In this document: piece by piece, positions 9,763-19,283 of the stretch | How positions within the stretch are numbered: position 1 is the stretch's first letter | Layout: each line of letters starts with the position of its first letter | From: an uncultured Granulosicoccus sp. | Lineage (GTDB): Bacteria; Pseudomonadota; Gammaproteobacteria; Granulosicoccales; Granulosicoccaceae | Length of the DNA stretch: 64,000 bases | Assembly: GCA_947495035.1 (NCBI GenBank) | Contig: CANLXI010000024.1 | Location: forward strand, 44,190 to 108,189 | Reading direction: 5' to 3' | Notes under the pieces: model-generated | Told to the model about the DNA's origin: nothing | The model's input: the letters and a program-made list of their open reading frames with translations, nothing else | The model's database searches: none | Program-made: the position numbers and the translations under genes

Positions 9763-10381
9763 TGCCAGCGTTGCTTGCCGGACACATTACTGCCTTGACA
9801 ATTCCTCAGGTTCGCACATCCGACCTCGAGGCATTTCGCTATTCGCCTCTGCAGCCATGCAGCAACTATAACCAAAGTCCTGTTTCCGTGTTCGATTGCA
9901 TGACCGGCACGACTGTCAGCCGATGACGAGTCCGTGATCGACCATGCCGTGTTGCCCGCGGCATCATCACGGCACCTTGAGGGGGCAGTCGTGCATCGTT
10001 CCGGCACAGCGTCGTCGGCTAGCCCTGCCGCAATCGGGGATGCGGATCCTGCTGTCAGGCAGCACCGTTGCTCCGAGGGAGCTGTCAAGTGGCGGACTTG
10101 CAGTAGGGCTCTGCCACTCGTTCCTGTTGCAGGCCTCGAATCTGCACTGCCACTGCCGGTTGCGTTCCGGCGTCACCCTTCGGCATTGAACTTCAGCGTC
10201 AAGGTAAGGCTACGTCTTGCGGCCTTGAGTACCGGCGCCGATTTGTATCTCCCTATCGCGATTCCACGCTCCGGCAGAGTTCGGGGTTGCCGGACAACAC
10301 GCGTGTTGTTCCCACCGAAGAACACCACGGCCAACGGATGATCGGCGCTTCAAGCACGGTCTTTCCTCCGTGCGCACGGAG

Positions 10382-10387
10382 TATACT
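10382..10387 (+). promoter_or_regulatory. Candidate -10 element (TATACT)
   Basis: A TATACT hexamer 35 nt before the start of the VOC-family gene. No good -35 hexamer is seen at the right spacing. Confidence 0.35.
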
Positions 10388-10421
10388 GTGGCAACATTCA
10401 ACCGCCCGTCGGCTTTCAAGC

Positions 10422-11093
10422 ATGGCCATGAGCCCATCTCCGGAATTCAGCTGCCGCCTCGATCATCTGGTGATCTGTGCGCATGAACTGGCGGCAGGTG
10501 TCGACTGGTTTGCCGCACGCAGTGGTCTTCGACTGCCCGCCGGGGGGCGGCATCCGCTGATGGGGACGCACAATCATCTGTCAGCACTGGGCGACACCAG
10601 TTTCCTGGAAATCATCGCCAACGACCCGGACGCTGACGCACCGGCTGCGGACAGGTCACGCTGGTTCATGCTCGATAATGCAGAGCACCAGGCGCAGTTG
10701 GCTGTTGCACCAAAACTGACCACCTGGGTGGTGGCGACCGATGATCTGGATGCAGCGCTGGACGTCACAAAAGCGGTCGGGATCGATCCGGGCGAGCCCG
10801 TCACGCAAACGCGCGGCGACCTGCAGTGGCGTATTGCACTGCGAGCGGATGGTTCGCTGGCCTGTGATGGCGTCTTTCCCGTACTCATACAGTGGCCCAC
10901 CGGGGTGAATCCGGTGGCCCGGATGCAGGATCAGCAGCTGCGACTGGCGTCGCTCCAGCTCTCGCATCCGGATGCCGATCGTGTCAGGGCCGGCATGCAG
11001 GCCCTGGGAATCGACGGGCTGGCGACTGTCGGTTCGGGACAATCCCGTCTGCATGCAACCCTGACGGTCGGCGACAGCCGATTCATTGTGTAA
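10422..11093 (+). CDS. VOC/glyoxalase-like domain protein
   Basis: Protein of about 223 residues of the vicinal-oxygen-chelate fold, Glyoxalase_3-like group. It opens with CRLDHLVI, then ELAAGVDWFAARSGL and GTHNHLSALGDTSFLEII, the usual betaalphabetabetabeta half-module with a metal-ligand His in DHLV and a Glu in FLEII. A second half follows from about residue 95. Start ATG 10422 was chosen because the initial residues precede the fold directly; ATG 10428 is equally possible. Reaction unknown. It stands 50 nt before pgi and may share its transcript. Confidence 0.65.
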   Translation: MAMSPSPEFSCRLDHLVICAHELAAGVDWFAARSGLRLPAGGRHPLMGTHNHLSALGDTSFLEIIANDPDADAPAADRSRWFMLDNAEHQAQLAVAPKLTTWVVATDDLDAALDVTKAVGIDPGEPVTQTRGDLQWRIALRADGSLACDGVFPVLIQWPTGVNPVARMQDQQLRLASLQLSHPDADRVRAGMQALGIDGLATVGSGQSRLHATLTVGDSRFIV

Positions 11094-11143
11094 GCTCCCA
11101 CTACTCGACATTTCGCAAACCCGACTGAAGGTGGTATGTATCC

Positions 11144-12796
11144 ATGACTGATCCTGTTGATCTTGACGCCTGGAAAGCTCTGTCTGCCCATCATGATGAG
11201 GTGAAGGATGTTTCACTGCGAGAACTGTTTGCCGCGGATGACAGCCGCTTCGACACATTTCAATTGACTGCTGCCGGCCTGTTTCTGGATTTTTCGAAGA
11301 ACCACATAACGACTCGCACACACGAACTGCTGGTATCGCTGGCGGAGGCTTGCGATGTGCCGGCTCGTTTCGAACGCATGTTCACGGGCGATATCGTCAA
11401 TCCGACCGAACACCGTCCGGCACTGCATACCGCCTTGCGCAACCGCAGCGGCCAGCCAGTCATGGTGGATGGACAGGACGTAATGTCCGACGTCAGGGCA
11501 GTCCTCACGCGACTGCGCACTTTTTCGGAACGTGTTCGTGACGGTTCATGGACCGGCTTCACCGGCAAGCCGATCACCGACATTGTCAATATCGGTATTG
11601 GCGGATCCGATCTCGGCCCCTTGATGGCCGTGGAAGCCCTGGCGCCGTTTGCTCACGATCGCCTGAAGCTGCATTTTGTTTCCAATGTGGATGGATCACA
11701 CATCCACTCGGCACTGAGCAAGGTCGATCCGGAGACCACGATGTTCATCGTTGCCTCGAAAACGTTCACGACCCAGGAAACGCTGACGAATGCCCATTCG
11801 GCCAGAAGCTGGTTTCTGGACAGTCATGCCAGCCGGGCGGATATCTCCAAGCACTTCGTGGCGTTGTCCACCAACGCGGAAGCCGTCGGCGAGTTCGGTA
11901 TCGACACGCGCAACATGTTCGGATTCTGGGACTGGGTGGGTGGGCGCTACTCATTGTGGTCGGCAATCGGTCTGCCGATCATCCTGTCCATCGGTATGGA
12001 TCGCTTTGAACAGTTCCTGCAAGGGGCGCATGACATGGACATGCATGCGCGCACGGCGCCATTGAAAGAAAACATGCCGGTCACTCTGGCGCTGCTGACA
12101 GTCTGGTACAACAATTTCTGGCAGGCTTACAGCCACCTGATTGCACCCTATGATCAGTATCTGCATCGCTTTCCGGCCTATCTGCAGCAGCTCACGATGG
12201 AAAGCAATGGCAAGTCCGTGCATGTGGATGGCTCGCCCGTGCAAGCTGCCACCGGACCGGTTGTCTGGGGTGAGCCGGGTACCAATGGCCAGCATGCCTA
12301 TTTCCAGTTGCTGCACCAGGGGACTCATCTGATCCCGGCGGACTTCATCATGGCGCTGGAGAGTCTCAATCCCATCGGCATCCACCAGGAACTGCTGATG
12401 GCCAACTGCTTTGCCCAGTCAGAAGCGCTGATGATGGGCAAGAACCGTGATGAGCTTGCCAAGGAGATGCGCGCAGCCGGTGCCAGTGATGAGGAGATAG
12501 AGCGTCTTTCCGGACATCGCACCTTTGCCGGCAACCGTCCCAGCAACACCTTGCTGGTTCAGCAGATGACACCCCATGCACTGGGAGCGCTCATAGCCTT
12601 GTATGAACACAAGGTGTTCGTGGAAGCGGCCATCTGGGACATCAACCCCTTCGATCAGTGGGGTGTGGAACTGGGCAAGCAGCTGGCCAAGTCGATTCAT
12701 GCAGAAATTGCAGAAGCTGCTACTGTCAAGACGCACGATGCGTCGACCAATGGTCTGATCAATCGCGCCCTGAAATTCAAGAACCTCATTGCCTGA
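11144..12796 (+). CDS. pgi: Glucose-6-phosphate isomerase
   Basis: Interconverts glucose-6-phosphate and fructose-6-phosphate in the cytoplasm. The length (550 residues) matches the E. coli enzyme. Signature segments are IGIGGSDLGP (sugar-phosphate binding), SKTFTTQETLTNA, GGRYSLWSAIGL and ESNGKSV, with the C-terminal region NPFDQWGVELGK holding the second family signature. A GAAGGTGG ribosome site precedes the ATG. It is followed closely (19 nt) by parC. Confidence 0.96.
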   Translation: MTDPVDLDAWKALSAHHDEVKDVSLRELFAADDSRFDTFQLTAAGLFLDFSKNHITTRTHELLVSLAEACDVPARFERMFTGDIVNPTEHRPALHTALRNRSGQPVMVDGQDVMSDVRAVLTRLRTFSERVRDGSWTGFTGKPITDIVNIGIGGSDLGPLMAVEALAPFAHDRLKLHFVSNVDGSHIHSALSKVDPETTMFIVASKTFTTQETLTNAHSARSWFLDSHASRADISKHFVALSTNAEAVGEFGIDTRNMFGFWDWVGGRYSLWSAIGLPIILSIGMDRFEQFLQGAHDMDMHARTAPLKENMPVTLALLTVWYNNFWQAYSHLIAPYDQYLHRFPAYLQQLTMESNGKSVHVDGSPVQAATGPVVWGEPGTNGQHAYFQLLHQGTHLIPADFIMALESLNPIGIHQELLMANCFAQSEALMMGKNRDELAKEMRAAGASDEEIERLSGHRTFAGNRPSNTLLVQQMTPHALGALIALYEHKVFVEAAIWDINPFDQWGVELGKQLAKSIHAEIAEAATVKTHDASTNGLINRALKFKNLIA

Positions 12797-12815
12797 CCTG
12801 ATTATTCGCTGAACC

Positions 12816-15122
12816 ATGGCACAGAAAAAGAAAACCACCAGCAGGAAACGCACTTCGGTCAGCCGCACCGAGCCGGTATCGGCACCACCGGTGCAGGAGA
12901 TGGTGGAAGAGCTGGCTCTGAGCAGTTACACCGAGAAGGCCTACCTCGACTACTCGATGTACGTCATCCTGGACAGGGCACTGCCACATATCGGAGACGG
13001 TCTGAAGCCGGTACAGCGCCGTATCGTCTATGCGATGTCAGAGCTCGGGCTCTCGGCGGTATCCAAGCACAAGAAGTCGGCGCGTACCGTCGGCGATGTC
13101 CTTGGCAAGTTTCATCCGCACGGGGACAGCGCCTGTTACGAGGCCATGGTGTTGATGGCGCAACCCTTCACCTATCGATATCCACTGGTGGACGGGCAGG
13201 GCAACTGGGGCTCGCAGGATGACCCCAAGTCCTTTGCCGCCATGCGGTATACCGAATCGCGTCTGGCCAGATTCTCCAAGACTCTGCTGCAGGAGCTGGG
13301 GCAGGGCACGGTGGATTTCATACCCAACTTCGATGGCACGCTGACCGAGCCGGCGCTGCTTCCGTCACGCCTGCCTCATATCCTGCTCAACAGCACCACC
13401 GGTATCGCCGTGGGCATGGCCACCGATATTCCTTCGCACAATCTGCAGGAAATCGGTCGTGCCTGCATTCACCTGCTGGACAAGCCCAGAGCGACGCTGG
13501 ATGACATGATGCAGTACGTCAAGGGCCCGGATTATCCAAGCGAGGCCGAGATCATCTCTTCACCGCAGGATATCCGCGCCATGTACGAAAGTGGGCACGG
13601 CAGTCTGCGAGCCAGAGCCATCTATGAGCGGGAAGGCGCCGATATCATCATCACGGCATTGCCGTACCAGGTATCCGGTTCCAAGATCCTTGAACAGATC
13701 GCGCAGCACATGAACGCCAAGAAGCTGCCGATGGTGGAAGACCTGCGCGATGAGTCCGATCACGAGAATCCGACGCGCCTGGTCATCACCCCGCGCAGCA
13801 ATCGGGTCGATGTCGACAGCCTCATGCAACACCTGTTTGCCACAACCGATCTGGAGCGTACCTACCGGGTCAACATGAACATGATCGGCCTCAATGGTCG
13901 GCCGCAGGTCAAACCCCTGCTGAGCATTCTCGGCGAATGGCTGACCTTCCGGGTCGACACGGTACGCCGACGTCTGCAATGGCGTCTGGACAAGGTCGAG
14001 AAACGCTTGCACCTGCTCGAAGGTCTGATGATTGCCTACCTCAATATCGACGAGGTCATCGCCATCATCCGCAACAACGATGAGCCGAAACCGGTGTTGA
14101 TGGAACGGTTCGGCATCAGTGACGAGCAGGCTGAAGCGATTCTGGAACTCAAGCTGCGCCACCTGGCACAGCTCGAGGAAATGAAGATTCGCGGCGAACA
14201 GGACGCGCTGGAGAAGGAACGCGAGAAACTGCAGGCAACACTCGGTTCCGAGCGCCGCATGAAAACGCTGGTCAAGAAGGAACTGCAGGAGGACATCGAT
14301 ACCTACGGTGACGAACGTCGTTCACCATTGGTGCAGCGCGAGGCGGCTCAGGCAATATCGGAAGCCGATCTGATTCCCAGTGAGCCGATCACGGTGGTGC
14401 TCTCGGAGCGTGGCTGGGTGCGTGCCGGCAAGGGCATGGAGCTGGATCCGCTGGCATTGAACTACAAGGCAGGTGACAGCTTCCAGAGTGCCGCTCGCGG
14501 ACGCAGTAATCGCAACGCCATGTTCCTCGATTCCACCGGTCGTGTGTATTGCGTACCGGCTCATGGCTTTCCATCGGCCAGAGGTCTGGGTGAGCCGATC
14601 AGCGGACGGCTCAAGCCGCCCGATGGTGCAAGATTCCTGAGCGTGATGATGGGGGAGGATGATGAACGCTATCTGTTCTCCAGTACCGCGGGTTACGGGT
14701 TTGTCGCCCGTCTGGGAGACCTGATCAGTCGCAACAAGTCAGGCAAGAGTGTGCTCAGTCTGCCTGCCGGTGCTCAGGTACTGCCGGCGGCGGCCGTGGG
14801 CTCGCTGACGGATGATGTGGTCTGTGCCATCAGCAATACGGGCAGTCTGCTGACCTTTCCGGTGGGCGAGCTGCCGGAAATGGCCAAGGGCAAGGGCAAC
14901 AAGATCTACAACATCCCCGGGCCGAAGTTCAAGACGGGCGAAGAATCGATGATCGCCCTGTCGGTGGTATCGCCCTCACAGAAACTGCGCATCACCAGTG
15001 GCAAGCGTCATACCACCATCAAGTTCCGCGAACTGGAAGAGTATGCGGGCATGCGAGGTCAACGAGGTCGGAAACTGCCTCGCGGCTTTCAGAAAGTTGA
15101 CGCAGTGGACGTGGAGAACTGA
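12816..15122 (+). CDS. parC: DNA topoisomerase IV subunit A
   Basis: Decatenating type IIA topoisomerase, A subunit, 768 residues. The catalytic region contains AAMRYTESRL with the DNA-linking Tyr145 (E. coli Tyr120). The quinolone-determining segment HPHGDSACYEAM has Ser105 and Glu109 in the positions of E. coli Ser80 and Glu84, that is, the susceptible type. The N terminus carries about 25 extra residues rich in Lys, Thr and Ser compared with E. coli. The C-terminal part has the shortened beta-pinwheel of ParC rather than the full GyrA one. parE is not in the window. Confidence 0.94.
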   Translation: MAQKKKTTSRKRTSVSRTEPVSAPPVQEMVEELALSSYTEKAYLDYSMYVILDRALPHIGDGLKPVQRRIVYAMSELGLSAVSKHKKSARTVGDVLGKFHPHGDSACYEAMVLMAQPFTYRYPLVDGQGNWGSQDDPKSFAAMRYTESRLARFSKTLLQELGQGTVDFIPNFDGTLTEPALLPSRLPHILLNSTTGIAVGMATDIPSHNLQEIGRACIHLLDKPRATLDDMMQYVKGPDYPSEAEIISSPQDIRAMYESGHGSLRARAIYEREGADIIITALPYQVSGSKILEQIAQHMNAKKLPMVEDLRDESDHENPTRLVITPRSNRVDVDSLMQHLFATTDLERTYRVNMNMIGLNGRPQVKPLLSILGEWLTFRVDTVRRRLQWRLDKVEKRLHLLEGLMIAYLNIDEVIAIIRNNDEPKPVLMERFGISDEQAEAILELKLRHLAQLEEMKIRGEQDALEKEREKLQATLGSERRMKTLVKKELQEDIDTYGDERRSPLVQREAAQAISEADLIPSEPITVVLSERGWVRAGKGMELDPLALNYKAGDSFQSAARGRSNRNAMFLDSTGRVYCVPAHGFPSARGLGEPISGRLKPPDGARFLSVMMGEDDERYLFSSTAGYGFVARLGDLISRNKSGKSVLSLPAGAQVLPAAAVGSLTDDVVCAISNTGSLLTFPVGELPEMAKGKGNKIYNIPGPKFKTGEESMIALSVVSPSQKLRITSGKRHTTIKFRELEEYAGMRGQRGRKLPRGFQKVDAVDVEN

Positions 15123-15231
15123 GCCCGCCATCATCCGGGGTGAGTGTTGCGAGGGCGGCACTCACTTGTAGTTGCGTCCGCAGTCCCCAATTTCAGCGAA
15201 GATTTCTGGACTCTTTCGGAGGAAGACAACC

Positions 15232-16107
15232 GTGACTCGCATTCTGCTGTTCCTGGCGACGAACATGGCCGTCATGGTCGTGTTCTCCATCATCACCTCC
15301 TTGTTCGGGCTGGACAAGGCTATCGGGCAGAGCACGACCTCGCTGGTCATCTATGCGGCCTGTTTCGGCTTCATCGGTTCCTTCATCTCACTGGCCATGA
15401 GCAAGTCTGCGGCCATTCGCTCGATGAATGTGCAGTTGATTGAACAGCCGAGCAATGCCACGGAACGCTGGCTGGTGGAGACCGTGCATGCCCAGGCACG
15501 CAAGGCCGGAATCGGTGAGCCGGATGTCGGCATCTTCCACCAGGCCTCACCCAATGCCTTTGCCACCGGTTGGAACAAGAATGACGCGCTGGTTGCGGTC
15601 AGCACCGGCCTGTTGCAGAGCATGTCCAAGGAAGAGGTCGAGGCGGTACTGGGTCATGAGGTGGCTCATGTCTACAATGGCGACATGGTCACCATGGGGT
15701 TGATACAGGGGGTTCTGAATACCTTTGTCATCATTTTCTCTCGCATTCTGGGCAGCATGATCGACAATGCACTGCGCGGTAATCGTGGTGGCGACAGCGG
15801 TGGTTATGGCATGGGCTTCTTTCTGGGCAACATCATCGGCAACGTGGTGTTCGGCTTTCTGGCCAGCATGATTGCCGCCTGGTTCTCGCGTCAGCGCGAA
15901 TTTCGGGCCGACGCCGGTGGCGCCGATCTGGCCGGAAGACAGCACATGATCGGGGCCCTGGAAGCGCTCAAACGGGGCAGTCCTGCAGACTCGGCGCTGC
16001 CCGAGAAACTGCAGGCTTTCGGAATCACCGGTGGGCATCTGGCCAAATATCTGTCCACTCATCCGCCGCTGGAAGAGCGAATCGCGCGCCTGCGTGCCGA
16101 AGCCTGA
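15232..16107 (+). CDS. htpX: Membrane zinc metalloprotease HtpX
   Basis: Inner-membrane M48 protease that helps FtsH degrade damaged membrane proteins. The start is a GTG with a CGGAGGAAG ribosome site; the frame extends to 15172 but homologues begin with the TRILLFLATNMAVMVVF helix. Two N-terminal helices are followed by the zinc site HEVAH (His142, Glu143, His146) and two further helices. Further on lies FRADAGGADLAG, whose neighbourhood provides the third ligand. Length about 291 residues, as in E. coli (293). Confidence 0.94.
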   Translation: MTRILLFLATNMAVMVVFSIITSLFGLDKAIGQSTTSLVIYAACFGFIGSFISLAMSKSAAIRSMNVQLIEQPSNATERWLVETVHAQARKAGIGEPDVGIFHQASPNAFATGWNKNDALVAVSTGLLQSMSKEEVEAVLGHEVAHVYNGDMVTMGLIQGVLNTFVIIFSRILGSMIDNALRGNRGGDSGGYGMGFFLGNIIGNVVFGFLASMIAAWFSRQREFRADAGGADLAGRQHMIGALEALKRGSPADSALPEKLQAFGITGGHLAKYLSTHPPLEERIARLRAEA

Positions 16108-16117
16108 GGCTTCGGCA
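16095..16117 (+). other. Perfect inverted repeat spanning the htpX stop
   Basis: TGCCGAAGCC and GGCTTCGGCA form a perfect 10-bp stem with the TGA stop codon as the three-base loop. No T tract follows, so it is a 3'-end stability hairpin or a factor-assisted terminator rather than a classical one. Confidence 0.6.
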
Positions 16118-16248
16118 GCGGGGCAAGGCAACCCCCTGAAGTCTGGCCGCAACCAATCCTGAGCTGTTTGCTGCTGTGCCGGTCCGCCGTTATCGCCTCA
16201 GAAGGGTATCCGCACGCTGGCGAACGTACGTGACCGCGCCCAGACGGC

Positions 16249-16254
16249 TATAAT
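16249..16254 (+). promoter_or_regulatory. Consensus -10 element upstream of efp
   Basis: A perfect TATAAT 45 nt before the efp ATG. The -35 region is weak, GTGACC being too close. It fits a strong promoter for efp and epmA independent of htpX. Confidence 0.55.
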
Positions 16255-16298
16255 GCGGCGGATCAATCCTGCAGCGTTTCATACTCTACGAGAACTAC

Positions 16299-16865
16299 AT
16301 GGCGAACTACGGCACCAACGAATTCAAGGGTGGACTCAAAATCATGCTCGACGGCGATCCTCACAGCATCGTCAGCAACGAGTTCGTCAAGCCGGGCAAG
16401 GGCCAGGCATTCACGCGTACCCGGGTGCGCAACCTCAAGACCGGTCGCGTGGTGGAACGCACCTTCAAGTCCGGTGAGACGGTTGAATCTGCCGATGTCA
16501 TGGATACCACCATGCAGTACCTGTATTCCGATGGCGAATACTGGCACTTCATGAACCCGGAAAACTTCGAACAGCTGGCTGCCGACAAGACCGCAGTCGG
16601 TGATGCGGCCCTGTGGCTGATGGACGAAGCCGTGTGTGAAGTCACGCTCTACAATGGTCAACCTCTGGCCGTGACGCCGCCCAATTTCGTCGAAATGGTC
16701 ATCAAGGAAACGGATCCGGGCCTGCGTGGCGACACGGCCACCGGCGGCACCAAGCCTGCTCACATGGAAACCGGTGCGGTCGTCAAGGTGCCGTTGTTCA
16801 TCGAAGAGGGTGAAAAGATCAAGATCGACACCCGCAGTGGCGAATACGTCTCCCGCGTCAAGTAG
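16299..16865 (+). CDS. efp: Elongation factor P, lysine-34 type
   Basis: Translation factor that relieves ribosome stalling at polyproline; 188 residues in three beta-barrel domains. The loop VKPGKGQAF presents Lys34, the residue that EpmA beta-lysylates in gammaproteobacteria, rather than the Arg32 of the EarP type. This agrees with epmA lying 43 nt downstream. The protein also ends as the family does (DTRSGEYVSRVK). The two tonB genes in this window encode long Glu-Pro tracts, but they alternate Pro with Glu and are not the polyproline runs EF-P acts on. Confidence 0.96.
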   Translation: MANYGTNEFKGGLKIMLDGDPHSIVSNEFVKPGKGQAFTRTRVRNLKTGRVVERTFKSGETVESADVMDTTMQYLYSDGEYWHFMNPENFEQLAADKTAVGDAALWLMDEAVCEVTLYNGQPLAVTPPNFVEMVIKETDPGLRGDTATGGTKPAHMETGAVVKVPLFIEEGEKIKIDTRSGEYVSRVK

Positions 16866-16908
16866 GGTCTGCAAAGCCTTTTTCCGGTAGTCTGGAGATC
16901 TCAAAGCG

Positions 16909-17940
16909 TTGAATTGGCAACCTTCTGCCTCCCTGCTCAGTCTGCGGGAGGGGGCCAGCCTGCGGCGCAGCGTCCGCTCGTGGATGGAGCAGCAACAGGT
17001 GCTGGAAGTACTCACACCGTCTCTGTCCCGAGCAGCCGCCACCGACCCTCATGTGCTGAGTGTGGCCACCCGGGACGGGCGTTTTCTGCACACATCCCCC
17101 GAGTTTCCGATGAAGCGGTTGCTGGCTGCGCATGCGCTGGCTGCTGCCGAAATCCATGGTGATTGCGATCCACCGACGCAGTTGCAATTGCCGGAATTGT
17201 CGGCCTCGCCCGATATCTATCAGATCGCCACGGTTTTCCGGGCCGAGGAAAGCGGGCGCTTTCACAATTCGGAATTCACCTTGCTCGAATGGTATCGGGT
17301 CGGTATGGATCATCGGCAGCTGATCGAGGATCTCAGGTCCCTGCTGCGGCATGTCTGGCAGGCATTCGACCTGCCCTGGCCCGGTCTGACAATCCGCCGG
17401 TACGGCGAGGAAGTTCATCGGCGCCTGGGCTGCTGGCCGGATCGGCTTGACACAGGAACGATCGAACAGTATTTCCTGACAGCCGGACGCAGCTACCCGC
17501 AGGCCATCGGCGATGATGTGGATGCCGCTCTGGATCTGTTCATGGACGAGTTCGTGTTGCCGGATCTTGCCATTGATGCCTTTACCGTGCTGATGGACTA
17601 CCCGGTATCGCAGTCGGCCCTGGCACGGCTGGGGCAGGATGCCGACGGGCATGCCGTGGCGCAGCGATTCGAACTGTATTTCGGCCAGATCGAGCTGGCC
17701 AACGGTTTCCATGAACTGAGCGATGCAGACGTGCAACGAGCGCGGTTCGAGGCAGATCAGCTCAAACGGGAAGCGCTGAACGTGGAACCAGTACCAATGG
17801 ACGAGCAGTTGCTGGCGGCGCTGGAGGCAGGCTTGCCCGATTGTGCAGGCATTGCACTGGGACTGGAACGCCTGCAGATGGTCATTGGCAAGCACTCAAA
17901 CATCAGCGAGGTAATCAGTTTTGACGATCAGCGAGCCTGA
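16909..17940 (+). CDS. epmA: EF-P--(R)-beta-lysine ligase EpmA
   Basis: LysRS-like enzyme (GenX/PoxA) that attaches beta-lysine to Lys34 of EF-P; 343 residues, only the catalytic class II domain. Motif 2 is visible as FRAEESGRFHNSEFTLLEWYR and motif 3 as GIALGLERLQM. No anticodon-binding domain is present, as expected. The start is a TTG with GGAG twelve bases upstream. It follows efp directly and overlaps the next gene by 20 nt. EpmB, the aminomutase that supplies beta-lysine, is not in the window. Confidence 0.93.
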   Translation: MNWQPSASLLSLREGASLRRSVRSWMEQQQVLEVLTPSLSRAAATDPHVLSVATRDGRFLHTSPEFPMKRLLAAHALAAAEIHGDCDPPTQLQLPELSASPDIYQIATVFRAEESGRFHNSEFTLLEWYRVGMDHRQLIEDLRSLLRHVWQAFDLPWPGLTIRRYGEEVHRRLGCWPDRLDTGTIEQYFLTAGRSYPQAIGDDVDAALDLFMDEFVLPDLAIDAFTVLMDYPVSQSALARLGQDADGHAVAQRFELYFGQIELANGFHELSDADVQRARFEADQLKREALNVEPVPMDEQLLAALEAGLPDCAGIALGLERLQMVIGKHSNISEVISFDDQRA

Positions 17941-18508
17941 TGTTCTGAGACTCCGCGATGTCGGCTGGAATTGCCTGGAAGACCTGTTGCAACCAGCCGG
18001 CCTGAACATTGTCCGGGTGGCTGATGGGCAGGCAATTCCGGGCAGTCACTGGGGAGACGAGGAGGCCGGACTGATTCGGCACAGCCTGTATGTACGCAGC
18101 GATACTCCGGTTCACTCCGCCCTGCACGAAGCCGGTCACTGGTTGCTGATGAGCGAACAGCGGCGCAATGCCCTGCACACCGATGCCAAGGGAACAGCGG
18201 TGGAAGAGATGGCCGTTTGTTATCTGCAGGTACTGATGGGAGATCTCGTTCCGGGCATGGGCTGGCAGCGCATGTGTCGCGATATGGATCGCTGGGGCTA
18301 TTCCTTTCGCCTGGGTGGTACGCTGGCGTGGCTGCGCGCCGACGCCGATGACGCGCTAGCGTGTCTCACCGAGAAGCTGGCCCATGCGCACGGCATCCCC
18401 GGGTTGGATATCAGTGCGCCATACGGCCGGATTTTCCAGCAGTACGATGATGGTGGACCCCATGTTGAAGCGGCCCATCTCGGCACCTCTGGCCAGTTCG
18501 ACGACTGA
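17921..18508 (+). CDS. Conserved-looking HExxH protein, EpmC-analogue candidate
   Basis: Protein of 195 residues that I do not recognise by family. The clearest feature is HSALHEAGHWLL, an HExxH zinc or iron site (His69, Glu70, His73) followed by Trp, with acidic pair Glu95-Glu96 downstream that could give a third ligand. It has no signal peptide or membrane helix. It begins with a TTG inside epmA (20-nt overlap), so it is translated with epmA. EpmC, the EF-P hydroxylase, has a similar HExxHW motif, which makes an EF-P role tempting but unproven; a small metallopeptidase is the alternative. Its last 153 nt overlap psd on the other strand. Confidence 0.6.
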   Translation: MTISEPDVLRLRDVGWNCLEDLLQPAGLNIVRVADGQAIPGSHWGDEEAGLIRHSLYVRSDTPVHSALHEAGHWLLMSEQRRNALHTDAKGTAVEEMAVCYLQVLMGDLVPGMGWQRMCRDMDRWGYSFRLGGTLAWLRADADDALACLTEKLAHAHGIPGLDISAPYGRIFQQYDDGGPHVEAAHLGTSGQFDD

Positions 18509-19240
18509 GTCGGAGTCGGTAGCGGTGGCTGGATAATCGATGTGACTGATGCTGCTGCGTTGTGGAGGTGTCACCAGGCCATGCCAGACGGTTTCGATGG
18601 CCGCCACGTTCATGGCACCAACCAGTGCCAGAGCCATCAGCCCATGTTCGGTCTCGAACTGGGCAATCACGCGTTCATTGCGATTGAACAGGTCCGGCAG
18701 AGCGCGAACGGTGTGCGGACCGACACTGAACAACCTTCCCGGCACATGTGTCTGCCGGATCAGTCTGCCACCCAGCGGCATGTGCAGTCGATGATAGTCG
18801 CGTGGTGACAGGTAGATGGTGGTGAAGCGTCCATTGCCGAGACGCTCGGTCGCCGCGCCATCTCCACCCAGCAAAGAGAGCAGCGAGTAATCCCGCCCCT
18901 TGGCCTGAAAGATCCTGGCGTCGGCGATATTGCCGATGGCCGAGACCTTGCCATCGGCAGGGGATGCAATGTCCGAGGCTCCCGCGGTTACGGGTCTTGC
19001 CTCGGGCTTCAGGGCCCGGGTGAAGAATTCGTTGAAGGTGCGGTACTGCGCCAGATCGGGTTCGACCGCGTCGTTCATCTCCACATCGAAAACACTGGCG
19101 AACCGGCGAATGGCTCCGGGTGTCAGCGCGGACTCCTGTCGTGTCAGCCAGTACACTGCTCGAGTCAGGGCGTGCTGCGGCAGCGGATGCAATGCATAGG
19201 TCTTGAGGTAGTCCAGCACACTGGCTTCTGATTCAGACAT
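18356..19240 (-). CDS. psd: Phosphatidylserine decarboxylase proenzyme
   Basis: Makes phosphatidylethanolamine at the inner membrane. The 294-residue proenzyme is cleaved at the MGST motif (Gly261-Ser262), giving the pyruvoyl group on the alpha chain. Other family blocks are RTFNEFFTRALKPEARP, ASPADGKVSAIG and SPRDYHRLHMP with its His. Length is typical of the proteobacterial enzyme minus the long acidic tail of E. coli Psd. The 3' 153 nt are antisense to the HExxH gene; both C-terminal reading frames look genuine. Confidence 0.94.
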   Translation of the reverse strand: MSESEASVLDYLKTYALHPLPQHALTRAVYWLTRQESALTPGAIRRFASVFDVEMNDAVEPDLAQYRTFNEFFTRALKPEARPVTAGASDIASPADGKVSAIGNIADARIFQAKGRDYSLLSLLGGDGAATERLGNGRFTTIYLSPRDYHRLHMPLGGRLIRQTHVPGRLFSVGPHTVRALPDLFNRNERVIAQFETEHGLMALALVGAMNVAAIETVWHGLVTPPQRSSISHIDYPATATDSDSVVELARGAEMGRFNMGSTIIVLLENPAVWRTDIQPGDAVRMGQLLGETR

Positions 19241-19283
19241 CCGTAATGGCGTTTCCGGTTCCGGGTTCGAAAGGAGGGCGAGA

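Larger units (their letters stand above)
9680..10421. other. 742-nt intergenic region upstream of dctP
   Basis: No convincing gene: the reading frames here have atypical composition (Arg, Ser, Cys rich) and no recognisable domain. It should hold the dctP promoter on the minus strand and the promoter of the next plus-strand gene. An inverted repeat at 9726-9762 is the only clear structure. Confidence 0.6.

Noticed and set aside
9934..10341. 135-codon plus-strand frame upstream of the VOC gene
   Set aside because: No start context, atypical composition and no domain; treated as intergenic.
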